A stretch of DNA of 64,000 nt from Marispirochaeta sp. (GTDB lineage Bacteria; Spirochaetota; Spirochaetia; JC444; Marispirochaetaceae): positions 310,001-374,000 of the forward strand of contig NZ_OY764212.1 in NCBI RefSeq assembly GCF_963668165.1, read 5' to 3'. Of the stretch, positions 8,131 through 17,399 are shown piece by piece. Positions within the stretch are counted from its first letter, which is position 1. The number at the start of each line of letters is the position of its first letter. The position numbers and the translations under genes were made by a program. Under the pieces are notes generated by a model. It made no database searches. It was not told the origin of the DNA and was given only the letters and a program-made list of their open reading frames with translations.

Positions 8131-9222
8131 ATGGAAGAGAAGATTCGGTATGTAGGCATCGACCTTGGTAAACGGACTTACCAGTGTGCGATTCTCGATG
8201 AGAAAGCCAAGAATCAACAGTTCGATGGAAAAGCCGATGGGATTGGCTTAGAGCGACTTGCCAAGAGATTGGGTAATGATGATTTGGTAGGACTGGAAGC
8301 GGGGAACAATGCGTTCAATATTGCTCGATATCTGACTGACCGGGTTGGGTGCCATGTTGTTGTTCTGAACCCTGGGAAGCTTGCAATGATTTACCAATCG
8401 CTGAAAAAAACGGATAGGGAAGATGCAGTACAAATTGCCCGCCTGTTACAGCGGAACCCGGTAGAAGAATTGCCAACCGTACCGTTGCCAACGAAGAAAG
8501 AGGAAGAGGAGAGGTCAGTTGTAGCCGAACTGGCAACTTACAAAGCAGACCGAACAAGGTACATAAACCGGCTCCATAGTGTGTTTCTCGATTCGGGTAT
8601 TACAACGATAACGAAAGCGGATCTAAAAACGGCATCGAACAGAGAGAAGAACGTATTGACCCTTCTTACCGGACGGCATGTTCGAGAAGCGAGGCGACTG
8701 ATAGAAATGGTTGCCTACTGTGAAGCGATTATTGAAGATTTAGAACAGGAAACAAAGCAGTTCCTGGAATCCGAGAAGAACACTGGGATTCTCATGTCTG
8801 TCCCAGGAGTCGGTCCTGCTACCGCGTTGGCTTTTATTGCCTACGTAGGGGATGGAAGTCGATTTGCGAATGCAGATCAGGTGGCAAACTACGCAGGCCT
8901 CACACCTCGGGTCGATAGCTCTGGGGAAACTCATCGAATGGGGCCAATATCAAAGCGAGGATGTGCATATTTGCGCAGAGTGATCGTACAGGCAGCATGG
9001 TCACTGGTGCGTTCGAAAAGTGGGGGGCACTTGAAAGAGGCTTACAAAACTTTAATCACTCGAAAACCTAAAGCAGTAGCGATTATTGCCATTGCTCGGA
9101 GATTAGTAAAGCTTCTGTACACCTTGGTGACAAAGAAGACATATTATCGGTATAGCCAGCTTAAAGAGAGGCTTGCGAAGCTGAAATATCATAAATTACA
9201 AATTATTGGATTGGGGTCTTGA
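8131..9222 (+). CDS. IS110-family transposase
   Basis: 363 residues. The N-terminal RuvC-like DEDD domain is visible as GIDLGK (Asp11), VGLEAGNN (Glu56) and KTDREDA (Asp95, Asp98). A coiled linker region follows, then the C-terminal Transposase_20 domain starting at SVPGVGPATALAFIAYVG and containing YAGLTP and ISKRGCAYLRR, whose Ser is the expected recombination nucleophile. All key residues are present, so the gene looks intact. The start is fixed by a strong AAAGGAGGG eight bases upstream of ATG. These enzymes act with an element-encoded guide RNA to insert a circular intermediate. Confidence 0.93.
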   Translation: MEEKIRYVGIDLGKRTYQCAILDEKAKNQQFDGKADGIGLERLAKRLGNDDLVGLEAGNNAFNIARYLTDRVGCHVVVLNPGKLAMIYQSLKKTDREDAVQIARLLQRNPVEELPTVPLPTKKEEEERSVVAELATYKADRTRYINRLHSVFLDSGITTITKADLKTASNREKNVLTLLTGRHVREARRLIEMVAYCEAIIEDLEQETKQFLESEKNTGILMSVPGVGPATALAFIAYVGDGSRFANADQVANYAGLTPRVDSSGETHRMGPISKRGCAYLRRVIVQAAWSLVRSKSGGHLKEAYKTLITRKPKAVAIIAIARRLVKLLYTLVTKKTYYRYSQLKERLAKLKYHKLQIIGLGS

Positions 9223-9351
9223 CGTAAAACATAGGAGGTGCCCATGTATTGATCACTGTACGAGTTGGCTTTTGCCTGCTAGTTGCCTATGATCCTGTTT
9301 TAGTATATCATCTGCCCCCATACAAACTATTCCAGGGTGATGAGGAAGAAA

Positions 9352-9660
9352 ATGCCAACCTACGATTATGAGTGTCAATCCTGCGGACATGTTTTTGAGT
9401 ATTTTCAGAGTATGTCCGACGATCCCCTCAAGGAATGTCCAAAGTGCGGCAAAGAGGTAAAACGCCTTATCGGCGGCGGTATGGGCATTATCTTCAAGGG
9501 GAGCGGGTTCTACGTCACCGATAACCGCTCGGGTTCCAACGGCTCCGGCGGCGGGGCTAAAACGTCCTCCACCGACGGAGGAAGCGCCAAATCTTCCGAT
9601 ACGTCGACCGGAGCTAAAACCGGGGATAAAAAAAGCGGTAATAGCAAAGAGAGCGCCTGA
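9352..9660 (+). CDS. FmdB-type zinc-ribbon protein
   Basis: About 102 residues starting MPTYDYECQSCGH, the family's standard N-terminus. I chose the ATG at 9352 over the GTG/ATG at 9337/9340 because of that and because GAGGAAG sits directly upstream. Two CxxC pairs (CQSCGH and CPKCGK) form a zinc ribbon, followed by the usual FKGSGFYVTD. The tail is a Gly/Ser/Lys-rich disordered stretch. The biochemical role of FmdB proteins is not established; formamidase regulation was the first suggestion. A strong terminator follows immediately. Confidence 0.88.
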   Translation: MPTYDYECQSCGHVFEYFQSMSDDPLKECPKCGKEVKRLIGGGMGIIFKGSGFYVTDNRSGSNGSGGGAKTSSTDGGSAKSSDTSTGAKTGDKKSGNSKESA

Positions 9661-9685
9661 TCAGCATCGGGCGCTCTTTTTTTTT
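9650..9685 (+). terminator. Rho-independent terminator after the FmdB-type gene
   Basis: AGAGCGCC (9650-9657, overlapping the stop region) pairs with GGCGCTCT (9670-9677) around a 12-nt loop, and a run of nine T residues follows to 9685. It separates this gene from the convergent thiI. Confidence 0.9.
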
Positions 9686-9689
9686 ACCC

Positions 9690-10901
9690 TTATATCTGCT
9701 TTTCCCCGCTGCGGGGGTACGGCGGAATATAAATCCGTTCACTCATCTCAAAAGCTTCGACCAGATCGTTTTCCAGCTCAGTCTGCCGAAAAATCCCCTG
9801 AATCTTGCTGAATTTCGGGGCTGTTAAGGGGTGTTTCGGTGAAAATATCGTACAGCAGTCCTCGTATGGCAGGATTGATGTTTCATAGGTCCCGATTTTC
9901 TCTGCTGTCCTGATTATCTCTTCCTTGTCCATACCGATCAGGGGCCGGAATACCGGGTAGTCTGTAAGGCTTCCGGTAAAGCGCATGCTTCCGGCGGTCT
10001 GGCTGGCTACCTGGCTCAGGGCTTCTCCGGTTATCAAAGAAACCGCTCCCTGGTCCTCCGCCGCCATATGGGCCACCCGCATCATCCCTGCACGCATTAT
10101 CAGGGTAACCGCCTCCTTCGGGGCCTTCTCCTTAATCTTCAGCTGAGGTTTGGTAAAAGGCACGACAAACAGGTTTATGCCGCCGTTCCAGGGGGCCAGA
10201 ATACGGGCCAGCTGTACAACCTTCTCTTTTGCCTCGTCGGAGGTGTAGGGGTAGGCATGAAAATAGACGGCATCCAGCTTAAGTCCCCGTTTTGCCATCA
10301 TCCAGCCTGCAACCGGGGAATCTATGCCGCCGGAAAGCAGCAGAATCCCTTTGCCCGCACAGCCCACCGGAAGCCCGCCGGGGCCCGAAGTCTGCGGTCC
10401 CCACACATAGACCTTGTCCCGGACCTCAATCTGCAGCGGTACCTCAGGTTTCTTTACATCCACCCTCAGGGCCGGTATCTCTTTAGTGAGTGTGTCCCCC
10501 AGTTCTACAGCAATCTGGTAAGAGTCTAAAGGAAAGCTTTTGTCCGTCCGCCTGGCGTTTATCTTGAAGCTCAGTGTATCTTCCGACGCTTGGTCAACGG
10601 CCTCCCGCAGCAGGTCTGCCGCTGCGGCACCGATTGCTGCCATGTTTTTTTCACTTACCCGCACTTTGGCAAAGGCGACAATGCCGAAGGTGGTAGAGAG
10701 TACCTTCTCTGCAATGGCAGGGTTCCCGGAGAACACCTCCAGGAAAAAACGGCCCCGTCCACCGGAGACCCTGGATTCAAGATCCTTAAGGCGGCGCTTG
10801 ATGTTCTCCTTAAGCTGCTGCTCAAACATCCTGCGGTTATTGCCTTTGAGTCCTATTTCTCCCACCCGGATCAGGTAATGGGCTATCAGTTCCCTGCTCA
10901 T
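9690..10901 (-). CDS. thiI: tRNA 4-thiouridine synthetase ThiI (no rhodanese domain)
   Basis: 403 residues. An N-terminal ferredoxin-like plus THUMP region spans roughly 1-165. The PP-loop motif SGGIDS is at residues 190-195, where the tRNA uridine is adenylated before sulfur transfer. There is no C-terminal rhodanese domain, as in the shorter Bacillus-type ThiI, so persulfide probably comes straight from the cysteine desulfurase encoded just upstream. A DCC pair near residue 348 could take part. The ATG overlaps the stop of the desulfurase gene by 4 bp (ATGA), implying translational coupling. It makes s4U8 in tRNA; a thiamine role is less certain without the rhodanese domain. Confidence 0.93.
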   Translation of the reverse strand: MSRELIAHYLIRVGEIGLKGNNRRMFEQQLKENIKRRLKDLESRVSGGRGRFFLEVFSGNPAIAEKVLSTTFGIVAFAKVRVSEKNMAAIGAAAADLLREAVDQASEDTLSFKINARRTDKSFPLDSYQIAVELGDTLTKEIPALRVDVKKPEVPLQIEVRDKVYVWGPQTSGPGGLPVGCAGKGILLLSGGIDSPVAGWMMAKRGLKLDAVYFHAYPYTSDEAKEKVVQLARILAPWNGGINLFVVPFTKPQLKIKEKAPKEAVTLIMRAGMMRVAHMAAEDQGAVSLITGEALSQVASQTAGSMRFTGSLTDYPVFRPLIGMDKEEIIRTAEKIGTYETSILPYEDCCTIFSPKHPLTAPKFSKIQGIFRQTELENDLVEAFEMSERIYIPPYPRSGEKQI

Positions 10902-12076
10902 CCAAGCTGCTCCTTTAAGATACCGATTTCCCGTACAGCCGTTCCAATAAAGGATTCAATTTCTTCATCTGTTGTTGCGGGCCCAAGGGAGACGCGGATT
11001 GAGGATTCCGCCGCTTCCGGGCTGACTCCCATAGCCTTCAGCACACGGTTTGTCTTTTCCTTTTTGCGTCCCCTGTTGGCGCTGCTTGAACAGGCTGACC
11101 CGGTGGAAACAGCAAACCTGCGGTCGCTCAATACCCGCTGCAGTACCTCGCCGGGAACCGGCGGAAAAGAGCACTTAAGTATAAAAGGCGTAACCTGCGA
11201 GTCACTGCCGGCAGTCTGCTCGGGTATAAAGAGCGCCCCGGGTATCTGTGCCAGGCCTTCCATAAGGCGTTCCTTTTGCCTGCGGGCCTGTTCCCGGTGT
11301 TCTTCGAGCAGAGGCAGGCGCTTTTCCAGGACCCTGGTCAGCGCCGCAATAGCCGGCAGGTTTTCTGTTCCCGGACGAATCCCCCCTTCCTGACCGCCCC
11401 CCTTAAAGATCCCCTGGATGGGCCGGCGCAGGTACAGAATGCCGATGCCCCGGGGAGCGCCGATTTTATGCCCGGAAAAGGAGGCAGAATCCACCCCCAG
11501 GGCTTCAAGATCTATCTGTTCTTTTCCCAGGGCCTGGACCGCGTCGGTGTGTATATGGAAGGGCTTTTTACCCCGCCGGGATTCCCGCAATGCATCTGCA
11601 ATGCGCTTCACATCCTGAATGATCCCGGTTTCGTTGTTCACCAGCATAATGCTTGCAAGTTCGGTCTCCGGGCAAAGGGCCTCGACGGCCTTTTCCGGCT
11701 GTACTTCGTTTACGGTAAAGCCGAGACCGGCGTAGAGCCTGGCTGTTTCCCACACGGAGGGGTGCTCCGTTGCTCCTATTAATACGGCGCCTTTTCTGGG
11801 TTTCAGAAGCAGCTGGGAAAAGACAATGGAATTCGATTCGCTTCCGCCGGAGGTAAAATAGATCTGATCGGATTCGCAGTGGAGCAGCCCGGCGATTTTT
11901 TTACGGGATTCAGACAAGAGTTCCGCCGATTTCTTTCCGGCATAATGGAGGGATGAGGGGTTTCCATTGTATTCCAGGGCAACCTGACGCGCATAATCCA
12001 GGGCTTCCGGGTCGGGGAGGGCAGTGGCGGCCCAGTCCAGGTAGCAAAAAATCATCCTGCCATAATAAGTATTCAC
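10898..12076 (-). CDS. Cysteine desulfurase (NifS/NifZ type)
   Basis: 392 residues, fold type I PLP enzyme. Visible are the PLP-stacking His (GATEHPS, ~105), the Schiff-base lysine in SGHKIGAP (Lys204) and the catalytic cysteine in STGSACSSS (Cys329). It opens with YLDWAATA, the normal N-terminus of the family. The annotated start is GTG at 12076; an ATG at 12055 is equally plausible because it would begin nearer the conserved core. The gene overlaps thiI by 4 bp, so the pair resembles the dedicated desulfurase-ThiI couples that supply sulfur for s4U. A perfect 17-bp palindrome lies 48 bp upstream, next to a divergent ArsR regulator. Confidence 0.92.
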   Translation of the reverse strand: MNTYYGRMIFCYLDWAATALPDPEALDYARQVALEYNGNPSSLHYAGKKSAELLSESRKKIAGLLHCESDQIYFTSGGSESNSIVFSQLLLKPRKGAVLIGATEHPSVWETARLYAGLGFTVNEVQPEKAVEALCPETELASIMLVNNETGIIQDVKRIADALRESRRGKKPFHIHTDAVQALGKEQIDLEALGVDSASFSGHKIGAPRGIGILYLRRPIQGIFKGGGQEGGIRPGTENLPAIAALTRVLEKRLPLLEEHREQARRQKERLMEGLAQIPGALFIPEQTAGSDSQVTPFILKCSFPPVPGEVLQRVLSDRRFAVSTGSACSSSANRGRKKEKTNRVLKAMGVSPEAAESSIRVSLGPATTDEEIESFIGTAVREIGILKEQLG

Positions 12077-12123
12077 CCTGCCTTACGCAAGAGCAGGCAA
12101 GGATTGTGGTATCGGTATATATA

Positions 12124-12140
12124 AAATCAATACTTGATTT
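12124..12140. promoter_or_regulatory. 17-bp perfect palindrome, candidate ArsR operator
   Basis: AAATCAA (12124-12130), spacer TAC, TTGATTT (12134-12140). It lies in the 85-bp divergent region between the desulfurase-thiI operon and the ArsR-family gene, next to the AT-rich TATATATAAA stretch. Imperfect dyads of this size are usual ArsR-family operators, so self-regulation and control of the sulfur operon are both plausible. Confidence 0.5.
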
Positions 12141-12161
12141 AGACTCCCGTATAGGGTACAG

Positions 12162-12464
12162 TTGCCTAACATGAATCAAGCAACCTGTTGTCCAGATTCT
12201 CTGATTGAATCCTACGCTGAACGTCTCAAGGTTTGCGGGCATCCGGTACGTCTGAAGATCCTCTGCCTTATAGAAAAAGAGAATGCCTGTGTCAGCGAGC
12301 TTTGGCAGTGTCTCCAGCAGTCCCAGCCGGTTATCTCCCAGCATCTTGCTGTGCTGAAAAACAAGGGGATAGTAAGCTCCGCCGTTGATGGAAACAGACG
12401 GATATATTCAATCAGTGATGATTTTGTAAAGGCTATTATTAAGAGTTTCCCGCATCAGGTGTAA
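12162..12464 (+). CDS. ArsR-family HTH regulator, Cys-rich
   Basis: 100 residues from TTG (12162), or 97 from ATG (12171); AGGG at 12152 favours the TTG. The winged helix-turn-helix is clear: ERLKVCGHPVRLKILCLI, then CVSELWQCLQQSQPVISQHLAVLKNKGIV as recognition region, and a beta wing (AVDGNRRIYSI). There are unusually many cysteines: a CC pair at 9-10, plus Cys25, Cys35, Cys43 and Cys49 approximately. The classic ELCVC metal site is replaced by CVSELWQC. A metal, Fe-S or persulfide/redox sensor is possible. It is divergent from cysteine desulfurase-thiI and one base upstream of aroB. Confidence 0.85.
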   Translation: MPNMNQATCCPDSLIESYAERLKVCGHPVRLKILCLIEKENACVSELWQCLQQSQPVISQHLAVLKNKGIVSSAVDGNRRIYSISDDFVKAIIKSFPHQV

Positions 12465-12465
12465 G

Positions 12466-13503
12466 GTGGATCGCACTTTTTCCCTTGGTCCGCGCAGAAC
12501 ACGGGTCCGGTCTTTCGACTCAAGAAGCATTCTTCCGGATGATATCGCCTCCGGAAAGGCGGCTGTATGGGTATGCGATGACGCGACCCGCGGGTTTCTT
12601 CCCGATACGAAAAACCCTGTTGTCGTGCTGCCCCGGGGTGAGGAGGCCAAGAACTGGGACTCTGTACTCCGGGTTATCGATGCCGCCCTCTCTGTTCCTT
12701 TAGGCCGGGATGGAACGATCATTGCCCTCGGCGGCGGTGTTATCTGCGATATCGCTGCTTTCGCCTCGTCGGTCTATATGCGGGGCTGCGAGCTTGCTCT
12801 TATTCCATCCACCCTTCTGTCCATGATCGATGCCTCCCTTGGGGGCAAGACAGGTATTGATTACGGCAGCTACAAGAACATAATCGGAAGTTTCTATCCC
12901 GCCCGTGAAATCCTTATCTATCCCTTTCTTTTAAAAACCCTGTCGGAAACGGAATATCTTTCAGGCCTGGCGGAGGTGTTAAAACACGCCCTGATAGAAG
13001 AAGGCAGCCTCTTTGAGGACCTTCGTTTACGGCGGAACACGGTCCTTGAACGGGATGTGGCAGTCCTGAACGATTTAATACCCAGGTCGCTGGCTGTAAA
13101 GGGCCGGATTGTAGAGGCGGACCCCACCGAGCAGGGCATACGTGCCCACCTTAACCTGGGACATACCTTCGGTCACGCCCTTGAGAGCCAGCTGGGACTG
13201 GGGGTCCTTCCCCACGGTCACGCTGTTGCCTGGGGAATCGCCCGGGCCATGGAGGCGGGAACCGCTCTGGGAGAGACTGACCCTGCCTGGGCCGCTGAGG
13301 TGAAGGATTTCTTTGCATCCTACGGATACAATCTTGACTACAGGATTCCGGATATCGGGGAATATCTGGATATAATACAAAGAGATAAAAAGCGGAAAAA
13401 CGGCGCGGTCAATTTTGTTCTTCAGCGCCGCAGGGGCAATACTTTTCTTGCGCCTCTGCCTGTAGAGCTGCTCAAGGAAGTACTCCGGCGCCTTTCGCAT
13501 TGA
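12466..13503 (+). CDS. aroB: 3-dehydroquinate synthase
   Basis: 345 residues from a GTG start only one base after the ArsR stop. The NAD-binding GGGV motif occurs in TIIALGGGVICDIAAF, followed by the family hallmarks PSTLLSMIDASLGGKTGID, the metal-ligand glutamate in LAEVLKHALI and the histidines of LNLGHTFGHALE and LPHGHAVAWG. It converts DAHP to 3-dehydroquinate in the shikimate pathway. Length is normal for the family. No other shikimate gene is in the window. The tight spacing indicates co-transcription with the regulator, an unusual pairing. Confidence 0.95.
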   Translation: MDRTFSLGPRRTRVRSFDSRSILPDDIASGKAAVWVCDDATRGFLPDTKNPVVVLPRGEEAKNWDSVLRVIDAALSVPLGRDGTIIALGGGVICDIAAFASSVYMRGCELALIPSTLLSMIDASLGGKTGIDYGSYKNIIGSFYPAREILIYPFLLKTLSETEYLSGLAEVLKHALIEEGSLFEDLRLRRNTVLERDVAVLNDLIPRSLAVKGRIVEADPTEQGIRAHLNLGHTFGHALESQLGLGVLPHGHAVAWGIARAMEAGTALGETDPAWAAEVKDFFASYGYNLDYRIPDIGEYLDIIQRDKKRKNGAVNFVLQRRRGNTFLAPLPVELLKEVLRRLSH

Positions 13504-13558
13504 TTTCCTGCTACGACTTGCCGATCCTCGGCCGGATAAACCGGCAGATATTTATAAT

Positions 13559-16078
13559 CTACTCTTCGTAGAGCTCAGCGAGAACCCGGTAGCGGTCGTT
13601 TACGGTTTTTGCATATTTTCTGTGGGCCTTGGGGTCCAGCTCGTCTATCAGTATCTCAAGACTCGCGAGGCTCATCTCCACGGCGGTGCTGAACCGCTTG
13701 GCGGGTTTGAGCCAGTAGTTACCGTCTCCGTTGCTATACAGGGTCAGAAATCCCAGGACTGAGCTGTTCTTTTTTGACGGTGCCATAAGCAGTATCTGAT
13801 CCAGTATGCCCGTCAGTTCGTCCATTCCCTGGAAGGAGTTAAAGGTTTTTCCCTGGGGCCATTCGGTGCTAAGCATTGCGGGCAGCTCAATATGCTTCAT
13901 CCAGCGCACAATCTTGCGGAGTTTCTCTCCGTTTAAAAATTCCCGGCCCTCGTACACCACCATTCCCCGCAGGTTGCCAAGGTTGGTTCCTGACAGGTCA
14001 CCACCGCTTCGCTGTATCGCTTTTTTCAGGTCCTGGTAGGGAAGAAGGGCCGTCTTCTTCTTGCCTTTTCCCTTCCCTCCTTTTCCGGAGCCCTGCTTCA
14101 GCATGAAGGTAACCCCGGCTATCTGGACTTCCCAGGTTGTGTCCCGCTGTTTTTCCCGGGAAACCCGTTCCTCTTTACTTCCCTTGCCGTCTTTCCCGGG
14201 CGAAAGCCCCTTGGCCAGCAGGGGCGAAATTCTGCCAAGCCACTCCTTCTTTAAAGGCGAGACGGAGCGCGCGAAGGTGCGGGAGGTTTTAACAATCTCT
14301 CCGGCGACAATGTACTGGGGATTCTCCCGGAACATTACCGATCCGGGATGGATCTGGATCTGTTCTGCCGTCAGACTGTGGTAGGCCCCCCGTCCGGAGC
14401 GGGCGCAGACAAACTGTATAAGTCCGGTGGACACGGCGCAGAGGTAATCCTCCATGCTGCCTCCAGAGGAGATCGGAACTCCCATATCGCTGACAATCTG
14501 GGATAACTGCTTTTGGATATTGACGATTTCGTGGACAATGCGTTCGTCCAGGTAGTGACGTTCACAGAAGCGTTTTTTGTTCGTTGAGGCCGTGAAGGAG
14601 CGAAAAAGCTTCAGGTACGAGACAAAGTCCCCCGCGTCGTCGGCAAACTGATGATGAGCCCTGCGGGCTTCCATCTCTTCCCCCTGGGGAAGCAGAAAGG
14701 GGGTATTGGCAGAGAGAAAGGCCGCGGCGGTCAGGATCTCCTCCAGCACATCCGGGTGGCGCATAATCCCTTCCACGATCATGCGTGAATGACGGGGCAG
14801 CAGGGGAAACTGGACCATCATTTCTCCGACCCGGGAGAGGTGTCGTTCTTCGTCCAGGGATTCCAGGGTGTAGAGGGTCTCCACCGCGGAGCGGATTCCC
14901 TGGATTCCCGGAGAAGAGATAAAATCAAACTCCTCAAAGTCGGTGATTCCAAGTTCCGCCATCCGCAATACAACCTCGGAAAGATCGGTACGGTAGATCT
15001 CCTCCAGAGTAAAAAGGGGGCGTTCCCGGAAGTCCTTCCTGGAATAGAGACGAAAACAGGTACCCGGCTGGGTCCGTCCGGCCCGGCCTTTACGCTGATT
15101 GCAGGAAGCCTGGGAAATGGGGGCCTCCACCAGGGAGGATGTAAAAGTCCTGGGATTGTAGTGGTTGATTTTTGCCAGCCCGGAATCGATGACCGTGGTA
15201 ATCCCGTCGATGGTGACGCTGGTTTCGGCAATATTGGTCGATACGACTACCTTGTATTTTCCTTCCGGGGTTTCATCAAATACCTGTTCCTGCTCCTCCT
15301 TGCTCAGGCGACCGTACAGGGGTAGAACTTTTAGCCTCTGAGAAAAAGAGGAATGTTCCAGGGCGCTGACACACTCCTTGATGTTTCGTTCTCCCTGTAA
15401 AAAGACAAGCACGTCCCCGGGACTTTTTTGCTGGATCTTTTTGCGGACGATATCTACGATGGTCTGAACCAGGGTCTCTTCCGAGGAGCGTTCCGGCAGG
15501 GGTTCGTAGATCTCCTTTATCGGATAGATCCGGGTATCAATATGGATTATCGGGGCACTGTTAAAGTATTCGGAAAAAACCACCGGGTTTATCGTGGCCG
15601 ATGAGACCACAACCTTGAAGTCCTTTCTGGCCTCCAGAACCTGCTTTAACAGTCCCAGGATAAAATCGATATTCAGACTTCGTTCGTGGGCTTCGTCCAC
15701 GATAATTGACGAGTAGCGGCTTAAGTAGCGGTCAGCCTTCATCTCCTGCAGCAGAATGCCGTCTGTCATGATTTTTATGCGGGTTTCCGGCAGGGTCTGG
15801 TCGTCAAAGCGCATCTTGTAGCCCACCTCGCCGGGGATTTCCGATCCGATCTGCCGGGCGATGTAATCGCTTACCGACAGGGCAGCGATACGCCGCGGCT
15901 GGGTTACCCCGATGGTTCCTCCTTTGGAGTAACCCGCGCTGTGCAGAATCAGGGGAAGCTGGGTGGTCTTTCCAGATCCTGTGGGGCTCTCTACGATGAT
16001 TACCTGGTTCTCTTTCAGGGCATCCAGGATTTTCTCTTTCTGCTGGTAGACCGGGAGTTTTTCAGGACTAATACTCAA
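13559..16078 (-). CDS. DEAH-box RNA helicase, HrpA-like
   Basis: 839 residues from a TTG start directly after the hisS stop, with AAAGGAAC about 10 bases upstream inside hisS. Helicase motifs are complete: GSGKTTQ (I), TQPRR (Ia), DEAH (II), SSATI (III), and QRKGRAGRTQPG (VI). The HA2 winged-helix and ratchet region follow, then an OB-like C-terminus. A Lys/Gly-rich linker (GSGKGGKGKGKKK) near residue 690 is low complexity. It lacks the long C-terminal extension of E. coli HrpA. Likely role is RNA/RNP remodelling. Co-transcribed with hisS. Confidence 0.88.
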   Translation of the reverse strand: MSISPEKLPVYQQKEKILDALKENQVIIVESPTGSGKTTQLPLILHSAGYSKGGTIGVTQPRRIAALSVSDYIARQIGSEIPGEVGYKMRFDDQTLPETRIKIMTDGILLQEMKADRYLSRYSSIIVDEAHERSLNIDFILGLLKQVLEARKDFKVVVSSATINPVVFSEYFNSAPIIHIDTRIYPIKEIYEPLPERSSEETLVQTIVDIVRKKIQQKSPGDVLVFLQGERNIKECVSALEHSSFSQRLKVLPLYGRLSKEEQEQVFDETPEGKYKVVVSTNIAETSVTIDGITTVIDSGLAKINHYNPRTFTSSLVEAPISQASCNQRKGRAGRTQPGTCFRLYSRKDFRERPLFTLEEIYRTDLSEVVLRMAELGITDFEEFDFISSPGIQGIRSAVETLYTLESLDEERHLSRVGEMMVQFPLLPRHSRMIVEGIMRHPDVLEEILTAAAFLSANTPFLLPQGEEMEARRAHHQFADDAGDFVSYLKLFRSFTASTNKKRFCERHYLDERIVHEIVNIQKQLSQIVSDMGVPISSGGSMEDYLCAVSTGLIQFVCARSGRGAYHSLTAEQIQIHPGSVMFRENPQYIVAGEIVKTSRTFARSVSPLKKEWLGRISPLLAKGLSPGKDGKGSKEERVSREKQRDTTWEVQIAGVTFMLKQGSGKGGKGKGKKKTALLPYQDLKKAIQRSGGDLSGTNLGNLRGMVVYEGREFLNGEKLRKIVRWMKHIELPAMLSTEWPQGKTFNSFQGMDELTGILDQILLMAPSKKNSSVLGFLTLYSNGDGNYWLKPAKRFSTAVEMSLASLEILIDELDPKAHRKYAKTVNDRYRVLAELYEE

Positions 16079-16079
16079 A

Positions 16080-17399
16080 TCAGTGCCGTTCCTTTTTCGT
16101 CAGCTTCTTTACCAGTTCTATGGCTTCCTCGGGGGCAAGGCCCTCATGGTTCTTTCTGGCAGCCAGGTCTTTTACCGTTACTGTTCCGGATTTTCTCTCG
16201 TCTTCTCCCAGCAGCACCGCGGCCATGGCCCCCTTCTTTTCGGCAAAACCGAACTGGGCCCCCAGCTTACGGGACTCCGGGTATACCTCGGCGCGGATGC
16301 CTGCTTTCCGCAGTCTGCGGGCAAAGGCGTGAAAATCCCCGACCCCCTGGTCGTCCATGTAGAGCACCATCGCCTCTACGGAGGCCTCATCGCGTCCGGC
16401 GGACCCTATCTCCTCCAGGGCGGCCATCAGTCTGTCCAGTCCTATGGAGGCGCCCACTCCGGGAAGCTCCTGCTTTGTGTAAAGAGATGCCAGGTTATTG
16501 TAGCGGCCCCCGGAGCAGACGGAGCCGATCTGGGGCAGCTCATCCAGAAAAGTCTCAAAAACCACGCCGGTGTAGTAGTCAAGGCCCCGGGTTATGGAGG
16601 GATCAAGGACAAAGCTTTCGCTTATTCCGCATTGTTCCATCGCCTCTTTAAGTTCTTTAAGGCGGCGGGTGTCCTCGGCTTCTCCCCCGGCCAGGGCCTC
16701 CATGGTTGACAGTACCGTGCTAAAGTCTCCCCGGGCGCCGATGTATTCCAGTACCGCCCGGGCGTTCTCTTCTCCGGCAATCTCTATGAGCATATCCAGC
16801 ACCGCCTCCGCCCCGATCTTGGAGAGCTTGTCCACTGTCCGCAGGATGTCTGCTGAGTTTTCCGCAATACCCCGGTGGGCAAGAAAGCGGTTAAAAACAC
16901 CCCGGTGTGAAAGCCGGATGGTGACTCCCGAGACTCCAAGGGCGTGGAAGGAGTCGTGCATCATTGTGAGGATCTCGAAATCCGCGGAGGTGGTGTCGGT
17001 CCCGACAATGTCAAAATCGCACTGCATAAACTCCCGGTAACGGCCGCGCTGGGTATTTTCTCCCCGGAATACCTTTGCCATATGGTAGCGCTTGAAGGGC
17101 AGGTAGAGTTCATTGACGTGGGCCGCCATAAAGCGGGCAAAAGGAACGGTAAGGTCAAAACGCATGGCGACATCCCGTCCGCCGTGGTCTTCAAAACGGT
17201 AGACCTGCTTGTCCGTTTCTCCACCCCCTTTTCCCAATAAGACCTCGGTGTATTCAAGGATGGGGGTATCTATGGGAACAAAACCGAAAAACCGGAACTG
17301 TTCCTCCAGTATCTTTGTTATGCCCCGCCGCTGTATCTCCGTCTCCGGAAGAAAATCACGAAAGCCCTTGAGGACCCGGGGTTGGATTATGGACGCCAT
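16080..17399 (-). CDS. hisS: Histidyl-tRNA synthetase
   Basis: 439 residues, class II synthetase. Motif 1 is near residue 45 (DTPILEYTE), motif 2 is FRGENTQRGRYREFMQCDFDIVG, and the two histidine-specific motifs appear as LDYYTG and SVCSGGRYNNL. Motif 3 is GASIGLDRL. The C-terminal anticodon-binding domain starts around residue 345 (VEAMVLYMDDQG). It charges tRNA-His in the cytoplasm. It is the first gene of a two-gene minus-strand unit with the helicase, whose TTG start follows the hisS stop by one base. Confidence 0.95.
   Translation of the reverse strand: MASIIQPRVLKGFRDFLPETEIQRRGITKILEEQFRFFGFVPIDTPILEYTEVLLGKGGGETDKQVYRFEDHGGRDVAMRFDLTVPFARFMAAHVNELYLPFKRYHMAKVFRGENTQRGRYREFMQCDFDIVGTDTTSADFEILTMMHDSFHALGVSGVTIRLSHRGVFNRFLAHRGIAENSADILRTVDKLSKIGAEAVLDMLIEIAGEENARAVLEYIGARGDFSTVLSTMEALAGGEAEDTRRLKELKEAMEQCGISESFVLDPSITRGLDYYTGVVFETFLDELPQIGSVCSGGRYNNLASLYTKQELPGVGASIGLDRLMAALEEIGSAGRDEASVEAMVLYMDDQGVGDFHAFARRLRKAGIRAEVYPESRKLGAQFGFAEKKGAMAAVLLGEDERKSGTVTVKDLAARKNHEGLAPEEAIELVKKLTKKERH

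Larger units (their letters stand above)
7861..9248 (+). mobile_element. IS110-family insertion sequence (approximate ends)
   Basis: A single DEDD transposase gene with a ~270-bp structured 5' leader and a short 3' tail is the standard IS110-group layout; these elements lack terminal inverted repeats and target duplications, so ends are hard to fix. The proposed limits use a shared ATGTA at 7861-7865 and 9244-9248, each preceded by a GGTGC-containing sequence (GGTGC at 7856-7860; GGTGCCC at 9237-9243). This would give about 1.38 kb, within the family's usual size. The boundary choice is tentative; an empty-site allele would settle it. Confidence 0.6.

Noticed and set aside
13504..13558. GCCGG/CCGGC stem between aroB and the helicase gene as terminator
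   Set aside because: Five-bp stem and no T-run; too weak.
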